Below, piece by piece: positions 1 through 8,391 of a stretch of 64,000 nucleotides of DNA (the stretch's first letter is position 1; every line of letters begins with the position of its first letter). Location of the stretch: assembly GCA_963750965.1 (NCBI GenBank), contig CAVVSK010000019.1, positions 244,396-308,395 of the forward strand, written 5' to 3'. The DNA comes from CANKHA01 sp963750965. GTDB taxonomy: Bacteria > Pseudomonadota > Alphaproteobacteria > Rhizobiales > Xanthobacteraceae. The position numbers and the translations under genes are program-made. The notes beneath the pieces are model-generated. The model did not search any database and had not been told where the DNA came from. It saw only the letters and a program-made list of their open reading frames with translations.

Positions 1-588
1 GCCTTCGAGGCCGTGAAACAGGCCTGGGGCTCGCTCGATTTTGTTGTGCATGCCATCGCCTTTTCCGACAAAGGCGAGCTCGACGGCCGTTATGTCGACA
101 CCACGGCGGACAATTTCACTCAGACCATGTTGATCAGCTGTTATTCGTTCACGGCGGTGGCGCAGCGCGCGGAAAAGCTGATGACCAACGGCGGATCGCT
201 ACTGACCCTGACCTATTTCGGTGCGGAGAAATGGATGCCGCATTACAACGTGATGGGCGTCGCTAAGGCCGGATTGGAAGCCTCGGTGCGTTATCTCGCA
301 GCCGACCTCGGTGCCAAGAATATCCGGGTCAATGCCATCTCCGCCGGCCCGATCAAGACACTGGCGGCGTCCGGCATTGGCGACTTCCGTTATATTCTGC
401 GGTGGAACGAGTTAAATTCACCGCTGCGTCGCACCGTGACGATCGAAGACGTGGGCGAGGCGGCGGCCTATTTTCTCTCCGATATGTCGCGTGGCGTGAC
501 CGGCGAGATTCATCATGTCGATTCCGGCTATCACATCGTCGGCATGAAGCATCCCGATGCGCCGGACATTTCCGTCGTCAAGGAGTAG
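1..588 (+). CDS. fabI: Enoyl-[acyl-carrier-protein] reductase (NADH), C-terminal part
   Basis: The reading frame is open from base 1, so the N-terminus and start lie outside the window; about 195 residues are present. It belongs to the short-chain dehydrogenase fold and reduces trans-2-enoyl-ACP in the last step of the fatty acid elongation cycle in the cytosol. The FabI-specific active site is visible: a first Tyr in LTYFGAEK, then Tyr-x6-Lys in YNVMGVAK. The downstream NAISAGPIKTLAASGI segment, which forms the substrate-binding loop of FabI, and the VTGEIHHVDSGYHI segment near the C-terminus are also typical. The next gene starts 11 bases after the stop, which suggests co-transcription. Identity is secure; only the missing N-terminus limits it. 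Confidence 0.96.
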   Translation, partial: AFEAVKQAWGSLDFVVHAIAFSDKGELDGRYVDTTADNFTQTMLISCYSFTAVAQRAEKLMTNGGSLLTLTYFGAEKWMPHYNVMGVAKAGLEASVRYLAADLGAKNIRVNAISAGPIKTLAASGIGDFRYILRWNELNSPLRRTVTIEDVGEAAAYFLSDMSRGVTGEIHHVDSGYHIVGMKHPDAPDISVVKE

Positions 589-598
589 CCGTCTGGCG

Positions 599-1229
599 AT
601 GCGGCGGCCGGTGATCTATTACATCCGCCATGGCGAGACCGAGTGGAATGCCGTCCACCGCCTGCAAGGCAAGCCGGGACAGCCGCTGAACGCTTCGGGC
701 GAGGGGCAGGCCAGCCAATGCGGGAAGATTCTTGCGCGAAACTTTGAATTTGCGCGCGACGGCCGATCGCCCGGCCGATCTCGATTATGTCTCCAGCCCG
801 TTGTTGCGCGCCCGCGCCAGCATGGAGTTGGTCCGAACGGCGCTCGGGCTCGATCCGCACGGGTACCGCACTGATGAGCGGCTGATTGAAATGTCGTTTC
901 GGCGAATGGGAAGGGCTCGGATTTCGCTGCAGCTGCAGTCGCAGCAACGCAGCGGATCGCTGCGACTGCGCGAGCAGGATCCCTGGCATTTCGTGCCGCC
1001 GGGCGGCGAAAGCTACGTGCAGTTGCTGGCGCGGGTGCGCGACTGGCACGGCAGAGATAACCCGCGACACGGTGGTCGTCGGCGCATCTTAACACCGGCC
1101 GCGCGCTGATTGGTGCATCTTGGCCTCGACCGCAGGCCGACCGCGCCGCGCGCGCGCATCGATCATGCGGTGGTCTATGTGTTTGACCAGAGTGGCATCA
1201 CGCGTTACGAAGCAGGCTTAGCCATTTGA
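599..1229 (+). pseudogene. Histidine phosphatase (phosphoglycerate mutase-like), multiply frameshifted
   Basis: An ATG at 599 opens a protein with the family signature YYIRHGETEWN (catalytic RHGE) and then LQGKPGQPLN. The frame breaks near 735. Recognisable pieces continue in other frames: DLDYVSSPLLRARASM (about 780-825), FGEWEGLGF (about 900-920), REQDPWHFVPPGGESYV (about 970-1020), and VVYVFDQSGITRYEAG just before the stop at 1227-1229. At least five frame changes are needed to join them. Intact members of this family are about 190-210 residues, and the pieces together span that length. A phosphatase gene between fabI and aroC is a familiar arrangement in related rhizobia. The product here should be non-functional unless the indels are sequencing errors. 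Confidence 0.85.
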
Positions 1230-1275
1230 CCCCGCGCTGGCTGCGGGCTACCACTCTGCCCAAGGGTGGAACGCT

Positions 1276-2391
1276 ATGTCCTTCAATACCTTCGGCCACA
1301 TGTTCCGCGTGACGACCTTTGGCGAGAGCCACGGGGCGGCGATCGGCTGCGTGGTCGACGGCTGCCCTCCCGGCATCAGGCTCACGGCTGCCGACATCCA
1401 GCTTGATCTCGACCGGCGGCGCCCTGGCCAGTCGCGCTACACCACGCAGCGGAAGGAACCGGATGTGGTGAAAATCCTTTCCGGCGTGTTCGAAGATGGC
1501 GCCACCGGCGGCCAAGTCACCACCGGCACGCCGATCGCGCTCTTGATCGAGAATGTTGACCAACGCTCGAAGGATTATTCCGATATCAAAGACAAATACC
1601 GTCCCGGCCACGCCGACTACACCTATGACGTCAAATACGGCTTGCGCGATTACCGCGGCGGCGGGCGCTCATCCGCGCGCGAAACCGCTTCGCGCGTTGC
1701 CGCCGGCGCGATCGCCCGCAAGATCGTGCCCGGCATGCGCGTGCGCGCGGCCTTGGTGCAAATGGGTCCGCATAAGGTCGACCGCGCGCGTTGGGACTGG
1801 GACGAAGTCGGCCGTAACGACTTCTTCTGTCCGGATACGCAGCTTGCCTCCCAGCTCGGCCCTTATCTTGATGGCATCCGGAAATCGGGCTCGTCCATCG
1901 GGGCGGTAATCGAGGTGATCGCGGAAGGCGTGCCGCCCGGTCTTGGTGCTCCAGTTTACGGCAAGCTCGATGCCGAGCTCGCCTCGGCCTTCATGGGGAT
2001 TAATGCCGTGAAGGGCGTTGAGATCGGCGCGGGCATGGGCGCAGCGCTGCTCTCGGGCGAGGAGAATGCCGATGAAATCCGCATGGGAAACGACGGCAGA
2101 CCGAAATTTTTGACAAATCAAGCCGGCGGCATTTTGGGGGGCATTTCCACGGGCCAGCCGGTAGTGGCGCGTTTTGCGGTGAAACCGACGTCCTCTATTC
2201 TCAATCCGCGTCGTACCATCGACCGTTTCGGCCGCGAGACCGAGATCATGACCAAGGGCCGCCACGATCCCTGCGTCGGCATCCGCGCAGTGCCGGTGGG
2301 CGAGGCGATGATGGCCTGCGTGCTGGCCGATCATTATCTGCGCCAGCGCGGCCAGCTGGGGGAAAACCCGGCTTGGCCGTTCAAGAGCTAG
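1276..2391 (+). CDS. aroC: Chorismate synthase
   Basis: This 371-residue protein has the normal length for the family. It catalyses the FMN-dependent 1,4-elimination of phosphate from 5-enolpyruvylshikimate-3-phosphate to chorismate, the last common step toward aromatic amino acids, folate and quinones. Family signatures are clear: FGESHGAAIGCVVDGCPPG near the N-terminus, RPGHADYTYDVKYG followed by the GGGRSSARETASRVAAGA FMN/substrate-binding signature around residues 105-145, and GGILGGISTGQPVV near residue 290. The ATG at 1276 gives MSFNTFGHMFRVTTFGESHG, the usual N-terminus. The ribB gene follows 33 bases downstream on the same strand. Confidence 0.97.
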   Translation: MSFNTFGHMFRVTTFGESHGAAIGCVVDGCPPGIRLTAADIQLDLDRRRPGQSRYTTQRKEPDVVKILSGVFEDGATGGQVTTGTPIALLIENVDQRSKDYSDIKDKYRPGHADYTYDVKYGLRDYRGGGRSSARETASRVAAGAIARKIVPGMRVRAALVQMGPHKVDRARWDWDEVGRNDFFCPDTQLASQLGPYLDGIRKSGSSIGAVIEVIAEGVPPGLGAPVYGKLDAELASAFMGINAVKGVEIGAGMGAALLSGEENADEIRMGNDGRPKFLTNQAGGILGGISTGQPVVARFAVKPTSSILNPRRTIDRFGRETEIMTKGRHDPCVGIRAVPVGEAMMACVLADHYLRQRGQLGENPAWPFKS

Positions 2392-2424
2392 TCTCTCGCG
2401 GGACAAGAATAAGGAGAGACACCG

Positions 2425-3516
2425 TTGCCGGATAGTGACCAGCGCGTTGAAGAAGCTATAGCGGCGTTCAAGCGCGGCGAGCTGATCGTCGTCGCGGACG
2501 ACGACGATCGGGAAAACGAGGGCGATCTTTTCGTCGCCGCCTCGCTCTGCACGCCCGAGAAAATGGCCTTCATCATCCGCCACACCTCCGGCATTGTCTG
2601 CGCGCCAGTTGCCATCGACGACGCTCGCCGTCTGCATTTGGATCCCATGGTGGCGGCGAATGAGGCTCCGCTCGGTACCGCCTTTACGGTATCAGTCGAC
2701 TACCGGCATGGGCTGACCACCGGCATCTCGGCCGAGGAACGCACCAACACCGTGCGGGGACTTGCCAATGGCAATAGTGGCGCGGCGGATTTCGTGCGCC
2801 CAGGTCACGTCTTTCCGCTGGTCGCCAAGGAGGGCGGGGTGCTGATGCGCTCCGGTCATACCGAAGCCTGCGTCGATCTCTGCCGCCTCGCCGGACTGCC
2901 GACGGTCGGGGTGCTCTCCGAGCTGATGAATGACGATGGCAAGGTGATGCGTGGGCCTCAGCTCTCCGCTTTCGCCGAGGCACACAAGCTGAAAAGCGTC
3001 ACCATCGCGGACCTGATCTCGTATCGGCAGGTGCGCGACAAGCTGGTGGAGCGTATTGCCGAATTTACCGTGCCGTCGGAGATCGGTGAGTTGCGCGCCT
3101 TCGCCTATGTCACGCCGTTCGATCAGGTGCGCCATATGGCGTTCATTCTCGGCGATATCGGCAAGGGCAAGTCGGTGCTAACGCGGCTGCATCGCGGCCA
3201 TATGATCGGTGACGTGCTGGGCGGCGCCAAGGTGCTGCGCAAAGCGATGGCCAAGATCAAGCAAGAGGGTAGCGGCGTCATTGTCTATCTACAGGACGGC
3301 GCCGCCGGCGTTCCCAGCACCGCCGTGCCCTTGCCAGAAGACACCTCCGAAAGCGCACGCACCAAACAATGGCGCGAGGTGGGCCTCGGGGCGCAGATTT
3401 TAAAGGACCTCGGTATTTCGTCGGTCCGGTTGCTGGTATCGGCCAACCGGACCTATATCGGCGTCGCCGGCTTCGGCATCGATATAGAATCCACGGAACA
3501 CATCCCCAGGGAGTGA
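2425..3516 (+). CDS. ribB: 3,4-dihydroxy-2-butanone-4-phosphate synthase with degenerate GTP cyclohydrolase II-like C-terminal domain
   Basis: This 363-residue protein supplies the four-carbon unit of riboflavin from ribulose 5-phosphate. The first 200 residues form a complete RibB domain: VVADDDDRENEGDLFVAA holds the acidic metal-binding cluster, and SGHTEACVDLCRLAGL holds the conserved His-Thr-Glu. The second half aligns with RibA in overall pattern, but where RibA has three zinc-binding cysteines in an R-x-H-S-E-C...C-x-C motif, this protein reads TRLHRGHMIGDVLGG and has no cysteines. The second activity is therefore very unlikely. The start is a TTG at 2425, preceded by AAGGAGAG at a suitable distance; no in-frame ATG lies close by. 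Confidence 0.92.
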   Translation: MPDSDQRVEEAIAAFKRGELIVVADDDDRENEGDLFVAASLCTPEKMAFIIRHTSGIVCAPVAIDDARRLHLDPMVAANEAPLGTAFTVSVDYRHGLTTGISAEERTNTVRGLANGNSGAADFVRPGHVFPLVAKEGGVLMRSGHTEACVDLCRLAGLPTVGVLSELMNDDGKVMRGPQLSAFAEAHKLKSVTIADLISYRQVRDKLVERIAEFTVPSEIGELRAFAYVTPFDQVRHMAFILGDIGKGKSVLTRLHRGHMIGDVLGGAKVLRKAMAKIKQEGSGVIVYLQDGAAGVPSTAVPLPEDTSESARTKQWREVGLGAQILKDLGISSVRLLVSANRTYIGVAGFGIDIESTEHIPRE

Positions 3517-3583
3517 ATTAGCCTAATCGGCACGTTTTCATCCGCCCGCGCCGCATGGCAGCATGGCGTTCTGGAGGAATCGG

Positions 3584-4426
3584 ATGATTCGATCCTCGTG
3601 GCTGTCGGTGATCTCGACGTTTTTCGCTGGCGCGGTCGGGCTTGGCCTCGCCCTCGCGGCGCCGGCGCCTTCCGTCAAATTGGCTCAGCAAAGCTCTGGC
3701 GCAGTGGAAGTCGATGTCGAGCTTGTCCTCGCCGTCGACATCTCCTTCTCGATGGACCCGGAGGAGCAGGAACTGCAGCGCGAGGGCTATATCCATGCGC
3801 TCACCTCCAACGAATTTCTGCGCGCGTTGAAGGACGGCAGCCACGGCAAGATTGCTATCACCTATTTGGAATGGGCCAATTTCAACGAGCGCCGCGTGAT
3901 CGTGCCCTGGCGGCTGATCGACGGTCCGGAAACGGCCGACGCCTTCGTGGCGGAGGTCGCCCGCGCGCCGTATCGCCGCGCCTCGCGCACGTCGGTTTCG
4001 GGCGCGCTGGAGTTCGCCGCCAGCCAGTTCGAGAACAGCGGCTACAAAGGTATCCGGCGCGTGATCGACATTTCCGGCGATGGCGCCAACAACAACGGGC
4101 CACCCGTCGCGACTGTGCGCGATGAGGTCTTGGCCAAAGGCATCGTCATCAATGGATTGCCGATCATGCTGAAGGATCCGATCGGCTCCGGCATGGACAT
4201 CGACTCGCTCGATATCTACTACGAGGATTGCGTCATCGGCGGGCCGGGCGCCTTCGTGATCCCGATCAAGGAGCGGAGCAAATTCAAGGAAGCCACCCGC
4301 ACCAAGCTGGTGCAGGAAATCGCCGCGCTGCCGGCCGAGCCGCGGGTGATGCCGGCATCCGCTTCCGCTCCACGCGTGTCCTGCACCATCGGTGAGCAGA
4401 TCTGGCAGCAGCGCTGGGGTAATTGA
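3584..4426 (+). CDS. DUF1194 (von Willebrand A-like) exported protein
   Basis: The predicted protein has 280 residues. I chose the ATG at 3584 because GGAGG lies six bases upstream; a further ATG at 3563 lacks such a site. The N-terminus is a signal peptide (basic residues, then a hydrophobic stretch, then an Ala-rich cleavage region). The mature part starts with VDVELVLAVDISFSMD, whose D-x-S-x-S is the MIDAS metal-binding pattern of von Willebrand A domains. VIDISGDGANN in the middle fits the second MIDAS loop. DUF1194 proteins are common in rhizobia; their ligand is unknown. The gene converges with the methyltransferase gene at 4565, with a dispersed repeat between them. Confidence 0.88.
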   Translation: MIRSSWLSVISTFFAGAVGLGLALAAPAPSVKLAQQSSGAVEVDVELVLAVDISFSMDPEEQELQREGYIHALTSNEFLRALKDGSHGKIAITYLEWANFNERRVIVPWRLIDGPETADAFVAEVARAPYRRASRTSVSGALEFAASQFENSGYKGIRRVIDISGDGANNNGPPVATVRDEVLAKGIVINGLPIMLKDPIGSGMDIDSLDIYYEDCVIGGPGAFVIPIKERSKFKEATRTKLVQEIAALPAEPRVMPASASAPRVSCTIGEQIWQQRWGN

Positions 4427-4470
4427 CGCGATCTCAACTTCATCGCCGAGCGCCGCAAAAAAAAAGCACC

Positions 4471-4560
4471 CGTCATGGCCGGGCCTTGTCCCGGCCATCC
4501 CGTTTTCGGAAACGCTGCGATGACCTAAGCGGGATGCCCGCAACAGATGCGGGCATGGCG
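4471..4560. repeat. Dispersed intergenic palindromic repeat, copy 1
   Basis: The segment between two convergent genes has CGTCATGGCCGGGCCTTGTC at its left end and GATGCCCGCAACAGATGCGG at its right end. Both halves are internally palindromic (GCCGGG/CCCGGC-like and GCCCGC/GCGGGC). Related sequences occur at 14178-14333 and 25108-25155. This matches the type of short palindromic intergenic repeats common in Bradyrhizobium-like genomes; it may also act as a bidirectional transcription stop here. Confidence 0.7.
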
Positions 4561-4564
4561 AATA

Positions 4565-5803
4565 CTATTTGTGAAAAACCCCCACCAGCTCCACATGTGC
4601 CGAGTAGCGGAACTGGTCCACCGGCGTGACCTGCCTGAGACGATAGCCGCCGTCGATCAGAATGCGAGCGTCGCGGGCGAAGGTGGCCGCATTGCAGGAC
4701 ACCGCGACCACGATCGGCACTTTGCTGGCAGCGAGTTCAACTGCCTGCGCCTGTGCGCCTTGGCGCGGTGGATCGAATACCACGGCCTCGAACTGTGCAA
4801 GCTCCTTCGCCGTAAATGGCCGGCGGAAGAGGTCGCGCACCTGCGCATCGATCGGCTTCAGGCCGCTCGTTGTACCGGCGGCCTTGGCGAGCGCGGCCAC
4901 CGCACCGGGTTCGCTGTCGGCGGCGGTGATGCGGGCACGTTCGGCAAGGCGCAGCGCGAAAGGTCCCACGCCGCAGAACAGGTCGGCGATGACTTTCGCC
5001 TTTGCCGTCGCGTCAGTCACCAGCCGTGCCAGCGCGGCTTCGCCTTCGGCGGTTGCCTGCAGGAAGGCGGCGGGCGGCAGCGCCGCGGTCGCGCGGCCGA
5101 TCTTTATCGTCGGTGCTACGCGTTGGATGACCAGTTCGCCGTGCCGCGTCAGCCGTGCCAGCCGATGCTTCTCGGCAATGGCGGCAAGCTGCGCGGTGCG
5201 CCGGGCGTTGAGCGGCCCCGAGCCGCGCACATCCACATCGAGTCCGCTGTCGGTCGCCGTGATTTGGACGTCGAGCGGCTTGCGGGCATCTCTTAGCGCC
5301 TCGGCGATGCTCCATGCAGCGGTGATGGCGCCGCTCAGAGCAGGGGCGAGGATCGGGCATTGGTCGATCGCAACGATCTCATGCGCGTGGAGGGCGGCGA
5401 AGCCAACCTGCAGCACGTCATGGCCGCCGCGTCTGGCATGCAGCACCACGCGCCGTCGGCCTTCGCCATGGGCGTCGATCAGCTCGCCGACCGGTGCGCT
5501 GATGCTGGCCTGACTCAATGCCTCGATGACCAAGTCACGCTTCCACGCGCGATATTGCGCTTCGCTCCAATGCTGCGCGGCGCAGCCGCCGCAGACGCCG
5601 AAATGCGGGCAGAAAGCCACGATACGCTCCGGACTTGGCAGCTCGACGCGCAGGAGATGCCGTCGGTCGGGATGGCCCGGCACCGGCTCGACCTCTACTG
5701 TCTCGCCCGGGAGCGCATAAGGCACGAAGACCGGGCCATCCGGCGTCTCCGCTACGCCGTCGCCGCGATGGCCGATGCGATCGATAATGAGTTTTTCAGT
5801 CAC
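4565..5803 (-). CDS. Class I SAM-dependent RNA (uracil-5-)methyltransferase, RlmD/TrmA family
   Basis: This 412-residue protein has the domain order of the RlmD/RumA family: an N-terminal TRAM-like RNA-binding region (residues 1-55), an iron-sulfur cysteine cluster in CPHFGVCGGCAAQHW plus a later Cys (IDQCPIL), and a C-terminal Rossmann methyltransferase. The SAM-binding motif is DLFCGVGPFAL, followed by FDPPRQGA and the catalytic cysteine motif VSCNAATFARD. It probably methylates C5 of a uridine in 23S rRNA, using a covalent cysteine intermediate; the exact site cannot be told. Its start overlaps the end of the tlyA-like gene by 8 bases, which indicates translational coupling of two RNA methyltransferases. 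Confidence 0.93.
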   Translation of the reverse strand: MTEKLIIDRIGHRGDGVAETPDGPVFVPYALPGETVEVEPVPGHPDRRHLLRVELPSPERIVAFCPHFGVCGGCAAQHWSEAQYRAWKRDLVIEALSQASISAPVGELIDAHGEGRRRVVLHARRGGHDVLQVGFAALHAHEIVAIDQCPILAPALSGAITAAWSIAEALRDARKPLDVQITATDSGLDVDVRGSGPLNARRTAQLAAIAEKHRLARLTRHGELVIQRVAPTIKIGRATAALPPAAFLQATAEGEAALARLVTDATAKAKVIADLFCGVGPFALRLAERARITAADSEPGAVAALAKAAGTTSGLKPIDAQVRDLFRRPFTAKELAQFEAVVFDPPRQGAQAQAVELAASKVPIVVAVSCNAATFARDARILIDGGYRLRQVTPVDQFRYSAHVELVGVFHK

Positions 5804-6527
5804 GGGTTGCCCAAAGCAAAAATTCCCGGTTGCCGTTGCCGCCCGTCACGGGGGAAGGAATGATGCCCAGCACATTCCAGCCCAGTCCAGCAACAAAAGC
5901 CGAGATGTCTTCGCAAACGGCCTGATGCACCTGCGGATCGCGCACGACGCCTTTCTTCAGATGTGCGCGACCGGCCTCGAATTGCGGCTTGATCAGTGCA
6001 ATCAGCTGCGCCGGCGGCCGCGTCAAAGCCAACGCCGGGGGCAGCACGAGCTTCAGCGAAATGAAGCTGACGTCGACCACGACGAGATCCGGCGGGTCCG
6101 GCAACAGGGCAGAACTGAGGGTGCGGATATCGGTCTCTTCCAGGGAAACGATTTCAGGCCTTATGCGCAAGCTTGCATGCAATTGCCCGCGTCCGACATC
6201 GACCGCGTAAACGCGCCCGGCGCCGCGTTCGATCAGCACATGGGTAAAGCCGCCGGTGGAAGCGCCGACATCGAGACAAACCCGGCCTTTCGGATCGATG
6301 CGAAAGTGATCCAGCGCCGCCGCGAGCTTGACGCCGCCGCGCGACACCCAGGGATGCTCCGGCCTAGCCTGTACTACGGCATCGGCAGTAATTTCATCCG
6401 ACGCTTTGCCGACCGGTACTCCATTCGCGGTCACCAGGCCAGCCGCGATGGCGGCCTGCGCCTTGGCGCGGCTTTCAAACAAGCCGCGCTCTACCAGCAA
6501 GCGGTCAGCGCGTCGGCGCTCTGTCAT
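5796..6527 (-). CDS. TlyA-family RNA methyltransferase (hemolysin A-like)
   Basis: The start at 6527 gives MTERRRADRLLVERGLFESR, the usual N-terminus of the family, and a product of 243 residues; an in-frame ATG at 6548 would only add seven residues. Residues 5-65 form an S4 RNA-binding domain. The rest is an FtsJ/RrmJ-like methyltransferase with the SAM motif CLDVGASTGGFT, the DVSFISL segment and ALIKPQFEAG (catalytic Lys region). TlyA proteins 2'-O-methylate cytidines in 16S and 23S rRNA and can confer capreomycin susceptibility. In this chromosomal setting a housekeeping rRNA role is more likely than haemolysis. Confidence 0.92.
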   Translation of the reverse strand: MTERRRADRLLVERGLFESRAKAQAAIAAGLVTANGVPVGKASDEITADAVVQARPEHPWVSRGGVKLAAALDHFRIDPKGRVCLDVGASTGGFTHVLIERGAGRVYAVDVGRGQLHASLRIRPEIVSLEETDIRTLSSALLPDPPDLVVVDVSFISLKLVLPPALALTRPPAQLIALIKPQFEAGRAHLKKGVVRDPQVHQAVCEDISAFVAGLGWNVLGIIPSPVTGGNGNREFLLWATRD

Positions 6528-6630
6528 AGAAAACCTCAGCTGGAACAAATTTAGCGGAAGTGCTGTTTTTCAGGAATGGCCGATCATGAGGGCCGGCCGC
6601 TGTTTCATTTAGCGAAATGGGGAATAGCTC

Positions 6631-6867
6631 ATGGCACGCAAGTATTCACGTAGCGCTTCGAAGGATGTCGAGGGCGCGATGCGCAAGCGTAAAAAGGGAA
6701 CTCTGAAAAGCGGGCGCAGCGGCAAGAAAGTAACGAGCCGTAAACAAGCGATCGCCATCGGACTTTCGGAAGCGCGCCAGAAAGGCAAGAAAGTCCCGAG
6801 AAAGAAGACTGGGCGCAAGACCGGTGGCCGTAAGAAGAAGACCGGTGGGCGGAAGAAGAGCCGATAA
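6631..6867 (+). CDS. Lys/Arg-rich DUF6496-type small protein
   Basis: This 78-residue protein is extremely basic and resembles histone tails. The first half carries the DUF6496 pattern (KDVEGAMRKRKKGTLKSG, then KKVTSRKQAIAIGLSEAR). The tail is a low-complexity repeat of Thr-Gly-Gly-Arg-Lys-Lys units. The ATG at 6631 has GGGGAAT upstream. Such proteins are widespread in soil bacteria and are thought to bind nucleic acid; no function is proven. It lies between divergent and convergent neighbours and stops 4 bases before the MATE gene end, so the two are tail-to-tail. Confidence 0.85.
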   Translation: MARKYSRSASKDVEGAMRKRKKGTLKSGRSGKKVTSRKQAIAIGLSEARQKGKKVPRKKTGRKTGGRKKKTGGRKKSR

Positions 6868-6871
6868 CTCC

Positions 6872-8284
6872 TCAACCAGGACTGAGCCTCGGCAGATAAC
6901 CGCGTTTGGTCAGTAGCTGAAAGCGCCAGACCAGCAGCACCGCGTAGAGCATGACCGCCAGCGATAGTCCGATCCAGATGCCGATCGCGCCCCACCCGAG
7001 CCTGAAGCCCAGAACGTAACAGGCGGCGAAGCCGATCGGCCAAAAGCAGATCGCGGCAAATAACAGCGGCACGCGGGTGTCATTGAGACCCCGCAGGGCG
7101 CCGGCGGCAACCGTCTGCACGCCGTCGGCGATGAAGAAGCTTGCGCCTACCAGCAGCAGCGTGGCGGCAAGCGCAGCGGTCGCGCCTGCATCGCTTGCGG
7201 CGTCTCCGAGAAAGAGCGCCGGAATCTCGTCGCGGCTAACACCGACCAGCACGGTCATGGCGGCCATGAAGGCGGCGGCAAGGACCAGCGCCGCAACACC
7301 GGCGCGCCGCGTCCCGGCGGAATCGACGCGTCCGGCGGCATGCCCGACGCGAACGGTTGCTGCCATCGAGATGCCGAACGGCACCATGAACATGATGGAG
7401 GCGATCTGCAGAGCGATCTGGTGGGCGGCGAGCTCAACCGTACCAAGCCAACCCATGAGCAGGGCAGCCGCTGCGAATAGGCCATATTCCAGCAGGAAAG
7501 ATCCGGAAATCGGCATGCCGATCCAGAACAGGCGGCCGAGCAACATCCAGTCGCAGCGCCAGCAGCGTCCGAGGATCTGGTATTTTTTGAACGGGCGCGA
7601 AGCATAGGCGATCCAGATCGCGGCCGCGCACATTCCGATATTGACGAAGGTGGTCGCGAGCCCGGCACCGAACAGCTCCAGGCGCGGCAATCCAAGGGCG
7701 CCGTAGATCAGCGCATAAGCCAGCAACAGGTTGGCGGGAATTGCAGCGACGGTGATCCAAAGCGCGGGCTCCGGCCGGTTGACCGCGCCCATGAAGCCGC
7801 GGATTGCGATAAACCACCAAGCCGGCACCAGGCACCAGGCAAGTCCGTAGAGATAATCGGATGCGAGATGCGCGGCTTCGGGGCTCTGGCCGAGCGCCAC
7901 CAGCATTTCCTCGCCATAGATCTGTCCAAAGCTGAGAGGCAATCCAAGCAGCGTCGCGGCCCATAGCCCGACCCGGAGCGAGCGCCGCACCATGCGCGGC
8001 TGCCTGGCGCCGAAAGCCTGTGCCGCAAGCGGCGCGACAGCCGACACCACGCCCATGCCAATCACAAAAGCGACAAACAGCATGGTATGCGCCAGCGCGA
8101 CCGCGGCGACGACGTGCTCGCCGAGGCGGCCGAGCAGCGCAAGGTCGCTGGTCATCATCGCGATCTGGCCAAGCTGCGTCAGTGCCATCGGCCAGCTGAG
8201 CTTGACCGTATCGGCAACTTCCGTGCGCCAAATCGAAGATGTCGCGGGCGTGATGGCGGCGCCAGCGCCGGTTTGTTCCTGCAT
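6872..8284 (-). CDS. MATE family multidrug efflux transporter (NorM-like)
   Basis: The protein has 470 residues and about twelve hydrophobic segments in two repeated halves, the MATE architecture of inner-membrane cation-coupled drug antiporters. Typical family segments are ALTQLGQIAMMTSDLALLGR near residue 40, the PLAAQAFGARQPRMVRRSL cytoplasmic loop near 85-105, and a matching motif in the second half (VRVGHAAGRVDSAGTRRAG). The start ATG at 8284 is followed by about 25 cytosolic residues. It sits between tlyA and dxs, apparently as a single transcription unit. The substrate cannot be predicted. Confidence 0.92.
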   Translation of the reverse strand: MQEQTGAGAAITPATSSIWRTEVADTVKLSWPMALTQLGQIAMMTSDLALLGRLGEHVVAAVALAHTMLFVAFVIGMGVVSAVAPLAAQAFGARQPRMVRRSLRVGLWAATLLGLPLSFGQIYGEEMLVALGQSPEAAHLASDYLYGLAWCLVPAWWFIAIRGFMGAVNRPEPALWITVAAIPANLLLAYALIYGALGLPRLELFGAGLATTFVNIGMCAAAIWIAYASRPFKKYQILGRCWRCDWMLLGRLFWIGMPISGSFLLEYGLFAAAALLMGWLGTVELAAHQIALQIASIMFMVPFGISMAATVRVGHAAGRVDSAGTRRAGVAALVLAAAFMAAMTVLVGVSRDEIPALFLGDAASDAGATAALAATLLLVGASFFIADGVQTVAAGALRGLNDTRVPLLFAAICFWPIGFAACYVLGFRLGWGAIGIWIGLSLAVMLYAVLLVWRFQLLTKRGYLPRLSPG

Positions 8285-8391
8285 GGTCTGCGCTGAGTAG
8301 ACCTGGCTCGTTGTGGATTGCCGCAGTGGCGGCGTCGGCGCGGTCTATACGACGATGATGGAGGAAATGCGGAGCGGGGCGAAAGCCCGCT

